DNA of 8,756 bases, taken from an uncultured Oscillibacter sp. Its GTDB lineage: Bacteria; Bacillota; Clostridia; Oscillospirales; Oscillospiraceae. Each line of letters begins with the position of its first letter. Within the stretch, counting starts at the first letter, position 1. The DNA lies in contig CAMMCS010000080.1 of NCBI GenBank assembly GCA_946494635.1, positions 1-8,756 of the forward strand. The letters are read 5' to 3'. This document shows positions 1 to 4,790 of this stretch, one piece after another. The notes below the pieces were generated by a model. It searched no databases. It was given only the letters and a program-made list of their open reading frames with translations, and was not told the origin of the DNA. The position numbers and the translations under genes were made by a program.

Positions 1-122
1 CCGCAGGCGGAAACGGAGCTTAGCGGACTTTGCGACGACGACAATGGGGGGCGCACCCCCGTGGGAACGGCCCCTGGCGGGAGCCAGTCTCCCCCGGCCG
101 CCGTTCGGCGGCCCATCTCATG
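1..122. repeat. GC-rich segment with clustered short inverted repeats; no gene seen
   Basis: This stretch lies beyond the stop codon of the XRE gene and has no credible coding region: open frames across it have no ribosome binding site and overlap the regulator. Several perfect inverted repeats are visible: a G-run/C-run pair around 47-60 (loop CGCA), CTGGC at 74-78 with GCCAG at 83-87 (loop GGGA), and GGCCGCCG at 96-103 with CGGCGGCC at 106-113. CGGCC at 68-72 can also pair with GGCCG at 96-100, giving an alternative fold. There is no T-run after any stem on either strand, so it is not a standard intrinsic terminator. It could be a dispersed palindromic element (REP-like), the end of a structured RNA, or a factor-independent barrier downstream of the XRE gene. 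The hairpins are seen; any function is inference. Confidence 0.4.
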
Positions 123-338
123 TTACCCCCGCTTGTCGCTGCGCCCCACCAGATAGTCGATGGTGACGCCAAAGTGGTCCGCCAGCTTCCAGGCGTTTTC
201 CAGATTGGGGAGGTTTGCCCCTCTTTCAAATCGCTGATAATGTGATTCCGCAACCCCAATGGCTTCTGCGACCTGCGCCTGTGTTTCGCCTCGTTCTTGA
301 CGTAGTGCACGTATCCGGTCCTTAAAAATGATTTCCAT
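123..338 (-). CDS. XRE-family (Cro/C1-type) helix-turn-helix transcriptional regulator
   Basis: A 71-residue protein that is almost entirely one HTH_3/XRE DNA-binding domain (about residues 6-62). The family signature is clear: an Arg-rich first helix (IRALRQERGET), helix 2 TQAQVAEAIGV, recognition helix AESHYQRFERG, then LPNLENAWKLADHFGVTIDYLVG. There is no dimerisation or peptidase tail, so it is a minimal phage-repressor-like regulator that should bind DNA as a dimer. The ATG at 338 is preceded by GAGGAG (345-350) with a 6-nt gap, which supports this start. It is divergent from the small gene at 425. The gap holds two identical-half-site palindromes, the natural candidates for its operators, so autoregulation and repression of the divergent gene are likely. 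Its own promoter is not clear: a GATAAT hexamer lies at 380-375 on the minus strand without a good -35. The domain is certain; the target is inferred. Confidence 0.9.
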   Translation of the reverse strand: MEIIFKDRIRALRQERGETQAQVAEAIGVAESHYQRFERGANLPNLENAWKLADHFGVTIDYLVGRSDKRG

Positions 339-350
339 TGAATACTCCTC

Positions 351-379
351 TTGACACTAAAAAATTTTAGTGTTATTAT
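351..379 (+). promoter_or_regulatory. Strong sigma-A promoter for the small divergent gene
   Basis: TTGACA at 351-356 (perfect -35) is followed by exactly 17 bp and then TATTAT at 374-379 (five of six -10 bases). Transcription would start near 386, giving a leader of about 39 nt before the ATG at 425. The whole spacer is occupied by the first palindrome, so a bound repressor would exclude RNA polymerase. Confidence 0.75.
354..373. promoter_or_regulatory. Operator-like palindrome 1 (in the promoter spacer)
   Basis: A 20-bp perfect palindrome: ACACTAAAA (354-362), two spacer bases, TTTTAGTGT (365-373). The outer half-site is ACACTA/TAGTGT. It overlaps the 3' part of the -35 and fills the spacer to the edge of the -10. 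Same half-site, same total length and same 8-bp inner spacing as palindrome 2. It is the likely binding site of the adjacent XRE protein; the protein-site link is inference. Confidence 0.7.
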
Positions 380-387
380 CTTGCTGT

Positions 388-407
388 ACACTACAGAAAT
401 TTAGTGT
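388..407. promoter_or_regulatory. Operator-like palindrome 2 (just downstream of the predicted start site)
   Basis: ACACTA (388-393), eight bases, TAGTGT (402-407). The half-sites and their spacing match palindrome 1, but the centre (CAGAAATT) is not symmetric, which points to ACACTA-N8-TAGTGT as the recognised motif. The centres of the two sites are 34 bp apart, about three helical turns, which would allow two dimers to sit on the same DNA face. The site covers about +3 to +22 of the predicted transcript. Confidence 0.65.
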
Positions 408-411
408 TTCG

Positions 412-419
412 AAAGGTGG
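412..419 (+). promoter_or_regulatory. Ribosome binding site fixing the small-protein start
   Basis: AAAGGTGG lies 5 nt before the ATG at 425 and decides against the longer GTG-initiated frame at 404. Confidence 0.65.
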
Positions 420-424
420 TTCCT

Positions 425-634
425 ATGTCCGACTTTATGAAATGGCTCTATCTCCACTACATCCGCCCCCAGCTGGACGCGGCGGAGCCGGAGGAATATG
501 AAATGCCCCTCTCCCTGCTGGATGGGAACATGACCGCCGATATGGCCGCCGACTACGAAAAGGCCCGGGAATTCACTGCCATCCACGCCTTCCTGCTGGG
601 CCTGCGCACCAGCCGGGGCCTGCCCCGGGAGTGA
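425..634 (+). CDS. Small protein of unknown function, divergent from the XRE regulator
   Basis: A 69-residue acidic protein that I do not recognise. It begins MSDFMKWLYLHYIRPQLDAA, continues with an acidic segment (EPEEYEMPLSLLDG), then a probable long helix (MTADMAADYEKAREFTAIHAFLLGLRTSRG). There is no signal peptide, membrane segment, cysteine cluster or catalytic motif; it looks like a small, mostly helical cytoplasmic protein. The start is the ATG at 425, preceded by AAAGGTGG (412-419) at a 5-nt gap; an in-frame GTG at 404 lies inside operator 2 without a ribosome binding site. It is driven by a near-consensus promoter carrying two operator-like palindromes. Its stop codon is one base from the stop of the convergent ybeY. 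A product controlled by the XRE protein, from a mobile or accessory module, is plausible; a toxin role cannot be shown from sequence. Confidence 0.75.
   Translation: MSDFMKWLYLHYIRPQLDAAEPEEYEMPLSLLDGNMTADMAADYEKAREFTAIHAFLLGLRTSRGLPRE
613..628. other. GC-rich hairpin at the convergent 3' ends
   Basis: CCGGGG (613-618), loop CCTG, CCCCGG (623-628), inside the last codons of the small gene and just beyond the ybeY stop. No T-run follows on either strand, so it is at best a weak or factor-assisted stop signal. It is the only fold seen where the two transcripts meet. Confidence 0.3.
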
Positions 635-635
635 T

Positions 636-1130
636 TCACCGCCCGATGCCCAGCTCCCCCAGGATGGCCTCCTCCCGCGCCCGCATCCGGGCCTTCTGAG
701 GCCCCTCGTCCAGATGGTCATACCCCAGCAGGTGCAGCACCGAGTGGACCACCAGATAGCTCAGCTCCCGCCGTTTGGAGTGGTTATACTCCCTGGCCTG
801 GGCCGCCACGCGCTCCATGGAGATCACCATGTCCCCCAGGGGCACCAGGCCGGTGCCCGGGTCCGCGTCCTCGGCCCCCGGCAGCTGGCCGGGGGTCAGG
901 TCAAACTCTGGGAAGCTCAGCACGTCCGTGGGCCGATCTACCTGCCGCATCTCCCGGTTGATGGCATGGATGCCGCTGTCGTCAGTCAGCAGCACGTCCA
1001 CCTCACAGGGGAAGTCCACCCCCTCCGCCGCCAGGGCCGTGCGGATGACCTTGCGGATCAGAGCACAGTTGCCCTCGCTGGCGGCGCCGGGCACGTCCGC
1101 CGTGACGGGGATATAATGCCGCTTCGCCAT
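636..1130 (-). CDS. ybeY: YbeY, endoribonuclease / 16S rRNA maturation factor
   Basis: A 164-residue cytoplasmic metalloprotein of the UPF0054/YbeY family (usual length about 150-170). The zinc-binding signature H-x3-H-x5-H is present as HSVLHLLGYDH near residues 129-139, followed by the usual acidic LDEG. The upstream conserved block DDSGIHAINREMRQVDRPTDVLSFP (about 50-74) and LGDMVIS (about 98-104) are typical. Family knowledge: YbeY takes part in 16S rRNA 3'-end processing and ribosome quality control, and is often encoded beside PhoH/YbeZ, as here. The ATG at 1130 shares its A with the phoH TGA (TGATG), indicating translational coupling; a GTG at 1133 is an alternative start adding one residue. 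The position 2 glycine of the common HGxLHLxGYDH form is serine here, a conservative change. The usual downstream dgkA and era are not present. Confidence 0.96.
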   Translation of the reverse strand: MAKRHYIPVTADVPGAASEGNCALIRKVIRTALAAEGVDFPCEVDVLLTDDSGIHAINREMRQVDRPTDVLSFPEFDLTPGQLPGAEDADPGTGLVPLGDMVISMERVAAQAREYNHSKRRELSYLVVHSVLHLLGYDHLDEGPQKARMRAREEAILGELGIGR

Positions 1131-2104
1131 CACTTCCGCCCCTTTCCGCCGTTTTTCGCGGTCTCGTACCGCTCATAGGCCTCCACGATCCGCTGGACCA
1201 TCACATGGCGGACCACGTCGGCGTTGGTCAGCTCGCAGATGCCGATGCCCTCCACGTCCCGCAGGACCCGCATGGCCTCCTTCAAGCCGGAGGCCTTGCC
1301 GTCCGGCAGGTCGATCTGGGTCACGTCGCCGGTGATGACGATCTTGGACCCGAAGCCCAGCCGGGTCAGGAACATCTTCATCTGCTCCCGGGAGGTGTTC
1401 TGGGCCTCGTCCAGGATGATGAAGCTGTCGTCCAGGGTCCGGCCCCGCATATAGGCCAGGGGGGCCACCTCGATGTTGCCCCGCTCCAGATATTTCTGAT
1501 AGGTCTCCGCCCCCAGCATGTCGAAGAGGGCGTCGTACAGCGGCCGCAGGTAGGGATCCACTTTCGACTGCAAATCGCCGGGCAGGAAGCCCAGCCGCTC
1601 GCCTGCCTCCACCGCCGGGCGGGTGAGGATGATGCGGTTCACCTGCTTGTCCCGGAAGGCCTGGACGGCGGCGGCCACGGCCAGATACGTCTTGCCGGTG
1701 CCCGCCGGGCCCACGCCGATGGTGACGGTGTTCTTCAGGACGGACTTGATATACTCCTTCTGGCCGATGGTCTTGGGCTTGATGGGCCGGCCCTTGGCGC
1801 TGATGCACAGCACGTCGCCGGTGAGCTCCGTGATCTGTGCCTCCTTGCCGCTGCGCACCAGGCCGATGACATAGCGGACATTCTGCTCCCCGATGGGCTC
1901 CCCCCGGGAGGAGAGGGTCAGCAGTGTCTGGATGGCCTTTGCCGCCAGCATGGTGTCCTCCGGCTCTCCCTCCACCCGGATCTCGCCGTCCCGGTTCACC
2001 ACCGTCACATGGAACTCCTGCTCCAGCAGGCGGATGTTGCTGTCAAAGGAGCCAAAGATGTTCACGGCCTGTTCCAGCCGCTCGATGCTGATTCGCTGTT
2101 CCAA
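1130..2104 (-). CDS. phoH: PhoH family ATPase (PhoH/YbeZ-like)
   Basis: A 324-residue cytoplasmic P-loop NTPase matching full-length PhoH/YbeZ proteins. The N-terminal part (about 1-80) resembles the small nucleic-acid-binding region of this family, then comes KTIGQKEYIKSVLKNTVTIGVGPAGTGKT with the Walker A GPAGTGKT at about 132-139. TRPAVEAGERLGFLPGD (about 151-167) is the family hallmark, and Walker B reads FIILDEAQN (about 228-236); VITGDVTQIDLP follows. PhoH-like proteins are RNA-associated ATPases that work with YbeY; the direct gene overlap supports that pairing. The start is TTG at 2104, preceded by AGGAG at a 7-nt gap; no upstream in-frame ATG exists. It lies 26 bp after yqfD, separated by a hairpin around the yqfD stop. 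Confidence 0.97.
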   Translation of the reverse strand: MEQRISIERLEQAVNIFGSFDSNIRLLEQEFHVTVVNRDGEIRVEGEPEDTMLAAKAIQTLLTLSSRGEPIGEQNVRYVIGLVRSGKEAQITELTGDVLCISAKGRPIKPKTIGQKEYIKSVLKNTVTIGVGPAGTGKTYLAVAAAVQAFRDKQVNRIILTRPAVEAGERLGFLPGDLQSKVDPYLRPLYDALFDMLGAETYQKYLERGNIEVAPLAYMRGRTLDDSFIILDEAQNTSREQMKMFLTRLGFGSKIVITGDVTQIDLPDGKASGLKEAMRVLRDVEGIGICELTNADVVRHVMVQRIVEAYERYETAKNGGKGRK

Positions 2105-2111
2105 GGTATCA

Positions 2112-2116
2112 CTCCT
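2112..2116 (-). promoter_or_regulatory. Ribosome binding site supporting the TTG start of phoH
   Basis: AGGAG on the minus strand, 7 nt before TTG at 2104. It sits about 8 nt after the intercistronic hairpin at 2124-2142, so it stays accessible if that stem forms. Confidence 0.7.
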
Positions 2117-2123
2117 GTATTTT

Positions 2124-2142
2124 CCGGGCGTCAGGCGCCCGG
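2124..2142 (-). other. Intercistronic hairpin around the yqfD stop codon
   Basis: On the minus strand CCGGGCG, loop CCTGA, CGCCCGG: a perfect 7-bp GC stem with the yqfD TGA in and beside the loop. It is followed by an A-rich stretch and the phoH ribosome binding site, not by T-residues, so it is not an intrinsic terminator. It may protect the 3' end of a yqfC-yqfD message or tune expression between the sporulation pair and phoH-ybeY. The stem is seen; the role is inference. Confidence 0.45.
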
Positions 2143-3342
2143 TTCTTCTGTATCATCCGGCTCTGTGTAGATGGGCACGGTCCGGCCGATCCGCTCCACG
2201 CACTCCGCCGACAGGGTCACCAGCAGGCAGTCCCCCTCCTGGCGGGAGGTACACAGGGTGGAGCTGACGGTGCCGTAAGGATCCACCAGGGTGTGGAGAT
2301 AGTCGGTGAGGATCTGCTCCCCCCGCTCCTCCGCCTGGACAGCGGAAATTTCGGTGGGAACCGTCTCATAAAACCGGCAGGTCTCCTTCACCGAGGTGAC
2401 CGGCAGGGGCAGTCCCAGCAGGGACCACTGGTTTCTCTCGGTTATTTTATCATAATTTCCCTCCGCAATGCTACTGTTTGAGAAGAATTTTATACGCCGG
2501 GTCCCAAATACCAGGGAGAGGGTATGCTTCTCCTCCCCGGTATACCGCTTCTGCTCCACCGTCAGCGGGATCCGGGCGGAGAGGGTGTACCAGGTGCGGG
2601 CCTCCACCTCCCCCATGCCGGCCATGACCCGGGCGCCCACGGTCTCTGTGTCCTCCACGCCGGAGATCAGCAGCTCCCCCTCCTCCACAGAGGTGCCCGG
2701 CAGCACGCATTTGACCCCGTCCAGGGCCTGTACTTTCAGAACCATCCCGTCCCGCCGGGCCACCACATTGGCAGGCTCCCGCTCCGCCACCGGCTCCGGC
2801 GTCTCGGTCCGCTCCCGCACCTCCACATTGGCCCGGCAGCCGGACACGTTCACCGTGATCCACACCAGCTCCGGCACGTCCAGCAGCACATGGTTGCGGA
2901 TATCCTCCTTGTCCAGCCCGATGCCGAAGGTGCCCAGGCCCACGCCGTTTTTCTCCAGGGCCCGGAGGATCTCCTCATCGGTGACCCGGCTGTTCCCCTC
3001 CACCCGGAAGTCCCAGATGAAAAAGGAGCCCAGGAGCAGCAGGCCGCCGCACAGGGCCATCCCGGCCAGCAGGGCGTGCCGCCGCCGGAACCGGCCCAGG
3101 AAGAAGGGCACCCCCTCCTTTTTTACCACCGTCAGCCGGCAGTCCAGGTTTTTCACCGCCCGGCGCAGGGCGTAAAAGTCCCTCCGGCTCAGGCAGCAGG
3201 AGAAGGCGGTCTCTGACTCCCAGGCCATGTCCCAGAAGGCCAGGTCCCTGGCGCCGCAGAGATTCAAAACCCGCTCCGGGAAGGGCGTCTCCACCCGGAT
3301 GCGGACCTGGCCCTGAAAGCGGTTGATAATCTGATTCAGCAT
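2131..3342 (-). CDS. yqfD: Sporulation protein YqfD
   Basis: A 403-residue single-pass membrane protein of the YqfD family (usual length about 390-410). Visible order: a cytoplasmic N-terminal region (about 1-85) with a basic RRRHA end, one transmembrane helix (about 89-110, LLAGMALCGGLLLLGSFFIW), then an external part. The external part begins DFRVEGNSRVTDEEILRALEKNG, resembling a POTRA-type fold (about 111-178), then a segment with the barrel-sandwich look of G-V/I repeats (about 190-230: ARRDGMVLKVQALDGVKCVLPGTSVEEGELLISG). In Bacillus subtilis yqfD is a sigma-E mother-cell gene; the precise molecular role is unsettled. The ATG at 3342 has GAGG 7 nt upstream and lies 4 nt after the yqfC stop. 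The downstream neighbour is phoH, as in Bacillus. Confidence 0.95.
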   Translation of the reverse strand: MLNQIINRFQGQVRIRVETPFPERVLNLCGARDLAFWDMAWESETAFSCCLSRRDFYALRRAVKNLDCRLTVVKKEGVPFFLGRFRRRHALLAGMALCGGLLLLGSFFIWDFRVEGNSRVTDEEILRALEKNGVGLGTFGIGLDKEDIRNHVLLDVPELVWITVNVSGCRANVEVRERTETPEPVAEREPANVVARRDGMVLKVQALDGVKCVLPGTSVEEGELLISGVEDTETVGARVMAGMGEVEARTWYTLSARIPLTVEQKRYTGEEKHTLSLVFGTRRIKFFSNSSIAEGNYDKITERNQWSLLGLPLPVTSVKETCRFYETVPTEISAVQAEERGEQILTDYLHTLVDPYGTVSSTLCTSRQEGDCLLVTLSAECVERIGRTVPIYTEPDDTEEPGA

Positions 3343-3346
3343 GTGT

Positions 3347-3637
3347 CTACCTCACCCACTCCACGGCGGCAATCTCTCCGCCGATCCGCAGCTCCTCCGC
3401 CGTCATGGCCAGCAGAGAGAGCTTTTTCCCCCGGACCCGCAGTACCCCGCCGGTGGTGTTCACGTCGATCTGCTCCTCGCTGTAGGCGAGGATTCCTGTG
3501 TGGTGCTCCACATACAGCTGGCGGCTGCCCACCATCTCCAGATGGGGCAGCCCAGCCACCAGATCCGCCGGCAGGTCAAAGAGCTCCGCCACCGTATCCA
3601 GCACGCCGCCGGTCCTGTCCTTTCGGTTCCGTCCCAT
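3347..3637 (-). CDS. yqfC: Sporulation protein YqfC (YabP/YqfC family)
   Basis: A 96-residue soluble protein with the YabP/YqfC domain over nearly its whole length: LPHLEMVGSRQLYVEHHTGILAYSEEQI followed by a beta-rich VRGKKLSLLAMTAEELRIGGEIAAVEW end. In Bacillus subtilis yqfC is a sigma-E gene upstream of yqfD, and related YabP is a spore-coat associated protein; the molecular role is unknown. The ATG at 3637 is preceded by AAGAGGTGA at about 5 nt. It is the first gene of the yqfC-yqfD-phoH-ybeY run, with yqfD starting 4 nt later. A CATACAGT box at 3662-3655 on the minus strand resembles a sigma-E -10 element, consistent with sporulation control. Confidence 0.93.
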   Translation of the reverse strand: MGRNRKDRTGGVLDTVAELFDLPADLVAGLPHLEMVGSRQLYVEHHTGILAYSEEQIDVNTTGGVLRVRGKKLSLLAMTAEELRIGGEIAAVEWVR

Positions 3638-3792
3638 ACCTTCACCTCTTTGGAACTGTATGCGGATGCGGGCCGGGACTTGCCTGTCCCGCCAGGGCTT
3701 CCCGCCCCAACCGGCAGGGGCGCGGACGGGGGCGGACGGGTTTCAGGGGCCGGCATACTTCTGCCCCCGCCGCGCATAGGGTATATCGGGTG
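3638..3792. promoter_or_regulatory. Divergent promoter region between yqfC and ylbJ
   Basis: 155 bp, GC-rich, no gene. It must carry the promoters of both flanking sporulation genes. Seen here: the CATACAGT box (minus, 3662-3655), an inverted repeat CGGGAC (3674-3679)/GTCCCG (3686-3691), two direct copies of GCGGACGGG (3722-3730 and 3732-3740) one helical turn apart, and CATACTTC at 3754 on the plus strand, a poor sigma-E -10 match. No sigma-A promoter with both hexamers is evident. Confidence 0.5.
3655..3662 (-). promoter_or_regulatory. Sigma-E-like -10 box upstream of yqfC
   Basis: CATACAGT on the minus strand matches the sigma-E -10 consensus CATACAnT. It lies 17 bp before the yqfC ATG. 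No clear ATATT-type -35 is seen 13-15 bp upstream (the DNA there is GC-rich), and the implied leader is very short, close to or within the ribosome binding site. This is therefore suggestive only. Confidence 0.3.
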
Positions 3793-4719
3793 ATGATGAT
3801 GCGGCTTCGGTGGCGGGTTCTGGCCTGTCTTTGTTTCGGCGGACTGCTGGTCTGGTTTCTGGCGGATGCCGGCGGCGTGCGGGCCGCGACGGCAGAGGCC
3901 CTGACCCTGTGCGCCAGATCTGTGATCCCCTCCCTGTTTCCCTTCCTGGTGGTCTCCTCGGCGCTGGTGTCCCTTGGATTCGGGGAGCTGGCCGCCCCAT
4001 ATCTCGCGGGGCTGATGGAGCCCCTCTTCCGGGTACCCGGCGCCGGCAGCGCAGCCCTGCTCCTGGGGCTCATCGGGGGCTACCCCATCGGCGCCCAGAC
4101 CACGGCGGACCTGTATCGGGCGGGGCTGGTTACCCGGGAGGAGGGGGAGCGCCTGCTGGCCTTTGCCAACAACTCCAACCCTGTCTTTCTCATCAGCGTG
4201 CTGGGTGCGGGGGTCTTCGGCAGCGTTCGGGCCGGGGTCTGGCTGTGGCTGATCCATGTGCTCGCCGCCCTGCTGACCGGGCTGGTCTTCCGAGGCAGCG
4301 GGAAAGCTGCCGCCCGGCAGACGGTGACAAGGCAACCCCCTTTCCGGTCAGTATCGTTGGCGCCTGCCCTGGTGGGGGCTGTGAAGTCCGCGCTTACGGG
4401 CATCCTGGCCGTCTGCGCCTTTGTGTCCTTCTTCTATGTGCTGGTGCGGCCTCTGGCCGCCCTGGGCGGCCCGGCCGGGGCCTGCCTCGTGGGCGTCACG
4501 GAGCTCTTCTCCCTGACCCCTCTGCTGACGCCGGACCGCTTCGGCTTCATTCTGGCCGCGGGCGCCGCCGGCTGGGGCGGGCTCTCCGTCCTGTGCCAGA
4601 CCCTGGCGGTGCTGGAGGGCAGCGGCCTGCGGGCTCGGAGCTGCCTGCTGGGAAAGGCGGTGCAGGGGCTGTTCTCCCTGCTGCTGGCGGCGCTCCTCTC
4701 CGGATATGTCCTGGGATAA
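3793..4719 (+). CDS. ylbJ: Sporulation integral membrane protein YlbJ
   Basis: A 308-residue polytopic membrane protein of the YlbJ family, which carries nucleoside-recognition/gate domains. Hallmarks: an N-terminal hydrophobic helix (about 7-24), SVIPSLFPFLVVSSALV (about 43-59), GLIGGYPIGAQTTADLY (about 92-108), RLLAFANNSNPVFLISVLGAGVFGS (about 120-144), then several further hydrophobic segments up to the C-terminus LLLAALLSGYVLG. In Bacillus subtilis ylbJ is a sigma-E mother-cell gene required for a resistant spore; the transported compound, if any, is unknown. The start is the first ATG of an ATGATGATG run; the frame stays open upstream without a credible binding site, and AGGG (3778-3781) lies 11 nt before 3793, so the second or third ATG is possible. 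It is a single-gene unit closed by a strong terminator. Confidence 0.92.
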   Translation: MMMRLRWRVLACLCFGGLLVWFLADAGGVRAATAEALTLCARSVIPSLFPFLVVSSALVSLGFGELAAPYLAGLMEPLFRVPGAGSAALLLGLIGGYPIGAQTTADLYRAGLVTREEGERLLAFANNSNPVFLISVLGAGVFGSVRAGVWLWLIHVLAALLTGLVFRGSGKAAARQTVTRQPPFRSVSLAPALVGAVKSALTGILAVCAFVSFFYVLVRPLAALGGPAGACLVGVTELFSLTPLLTPDRFGFILAAGAAGWGGLSVLCQTLAVLEGSGLRARSCLLGKAVQGLFSLLLAALLSGYVLG

Positions 4720-4723
4720 TAAG

Positions 4724-4763
4724 TTCCTCCCTGCTGTCGCCTGACAACAGGGAGGAATTTTTT
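4724..4763 (+). terminator. Intrinsic terminator of ylbJ
   Basis: TTCCTCCCTG (4724-4733), one mismatch, TGTC, loop GCCT, GACA, one mismatch base, CAGGGAGGAA (4748-4757), followed by six T residues. The stem starts 4 nt after the ylbJ stop. On the minus strand the stem is followed only by CTTATTATCC, so it might also weakly stop the convergent ABC operon, which ends at 4791 and has no other visible terminator. Confidence 0.9.
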
Positions 4764-4790
4764 GTCGGAATATGACGATTAGGAATCGTG

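Noticed and set aside
20..391. Minus-strand open frame overlapping the XRE gene
   Set aside because: It covers the XRE gene in another frame, has low-complexity Arg/Pro/Gly content and no ribosome binding site, and its start lies inside operator 2.
404..424. GTG start for the small protein at 404
   Set aside because: It lies inside operator 2 without a ribosome binding site, while ATG 425 has AAAGGTGG at 5 nt.
1205..2170. Long plus-strand open frame antisense to phoH
   Set aside because: Composition artefact of GC-rich coding DNA opposite a certain phoH gene; no domain and no ribosome binding site.
3775..3783. CATAGGGTA, a match to the sigma-K -10 consensus CATAnnnTA
   Set aside because: It ends 9 bp before the ylbJ ATG, leaving no room for a leader and ribosome binding site, and no -35 is evident.
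3343..3792. Upstream extension of the ylbJ frame to 3343
   Set aside because: It overlaps yqfC on the opposite strand with non-family, Pro/Arg-rich sequence; YlbJ homology begins at about 3793.
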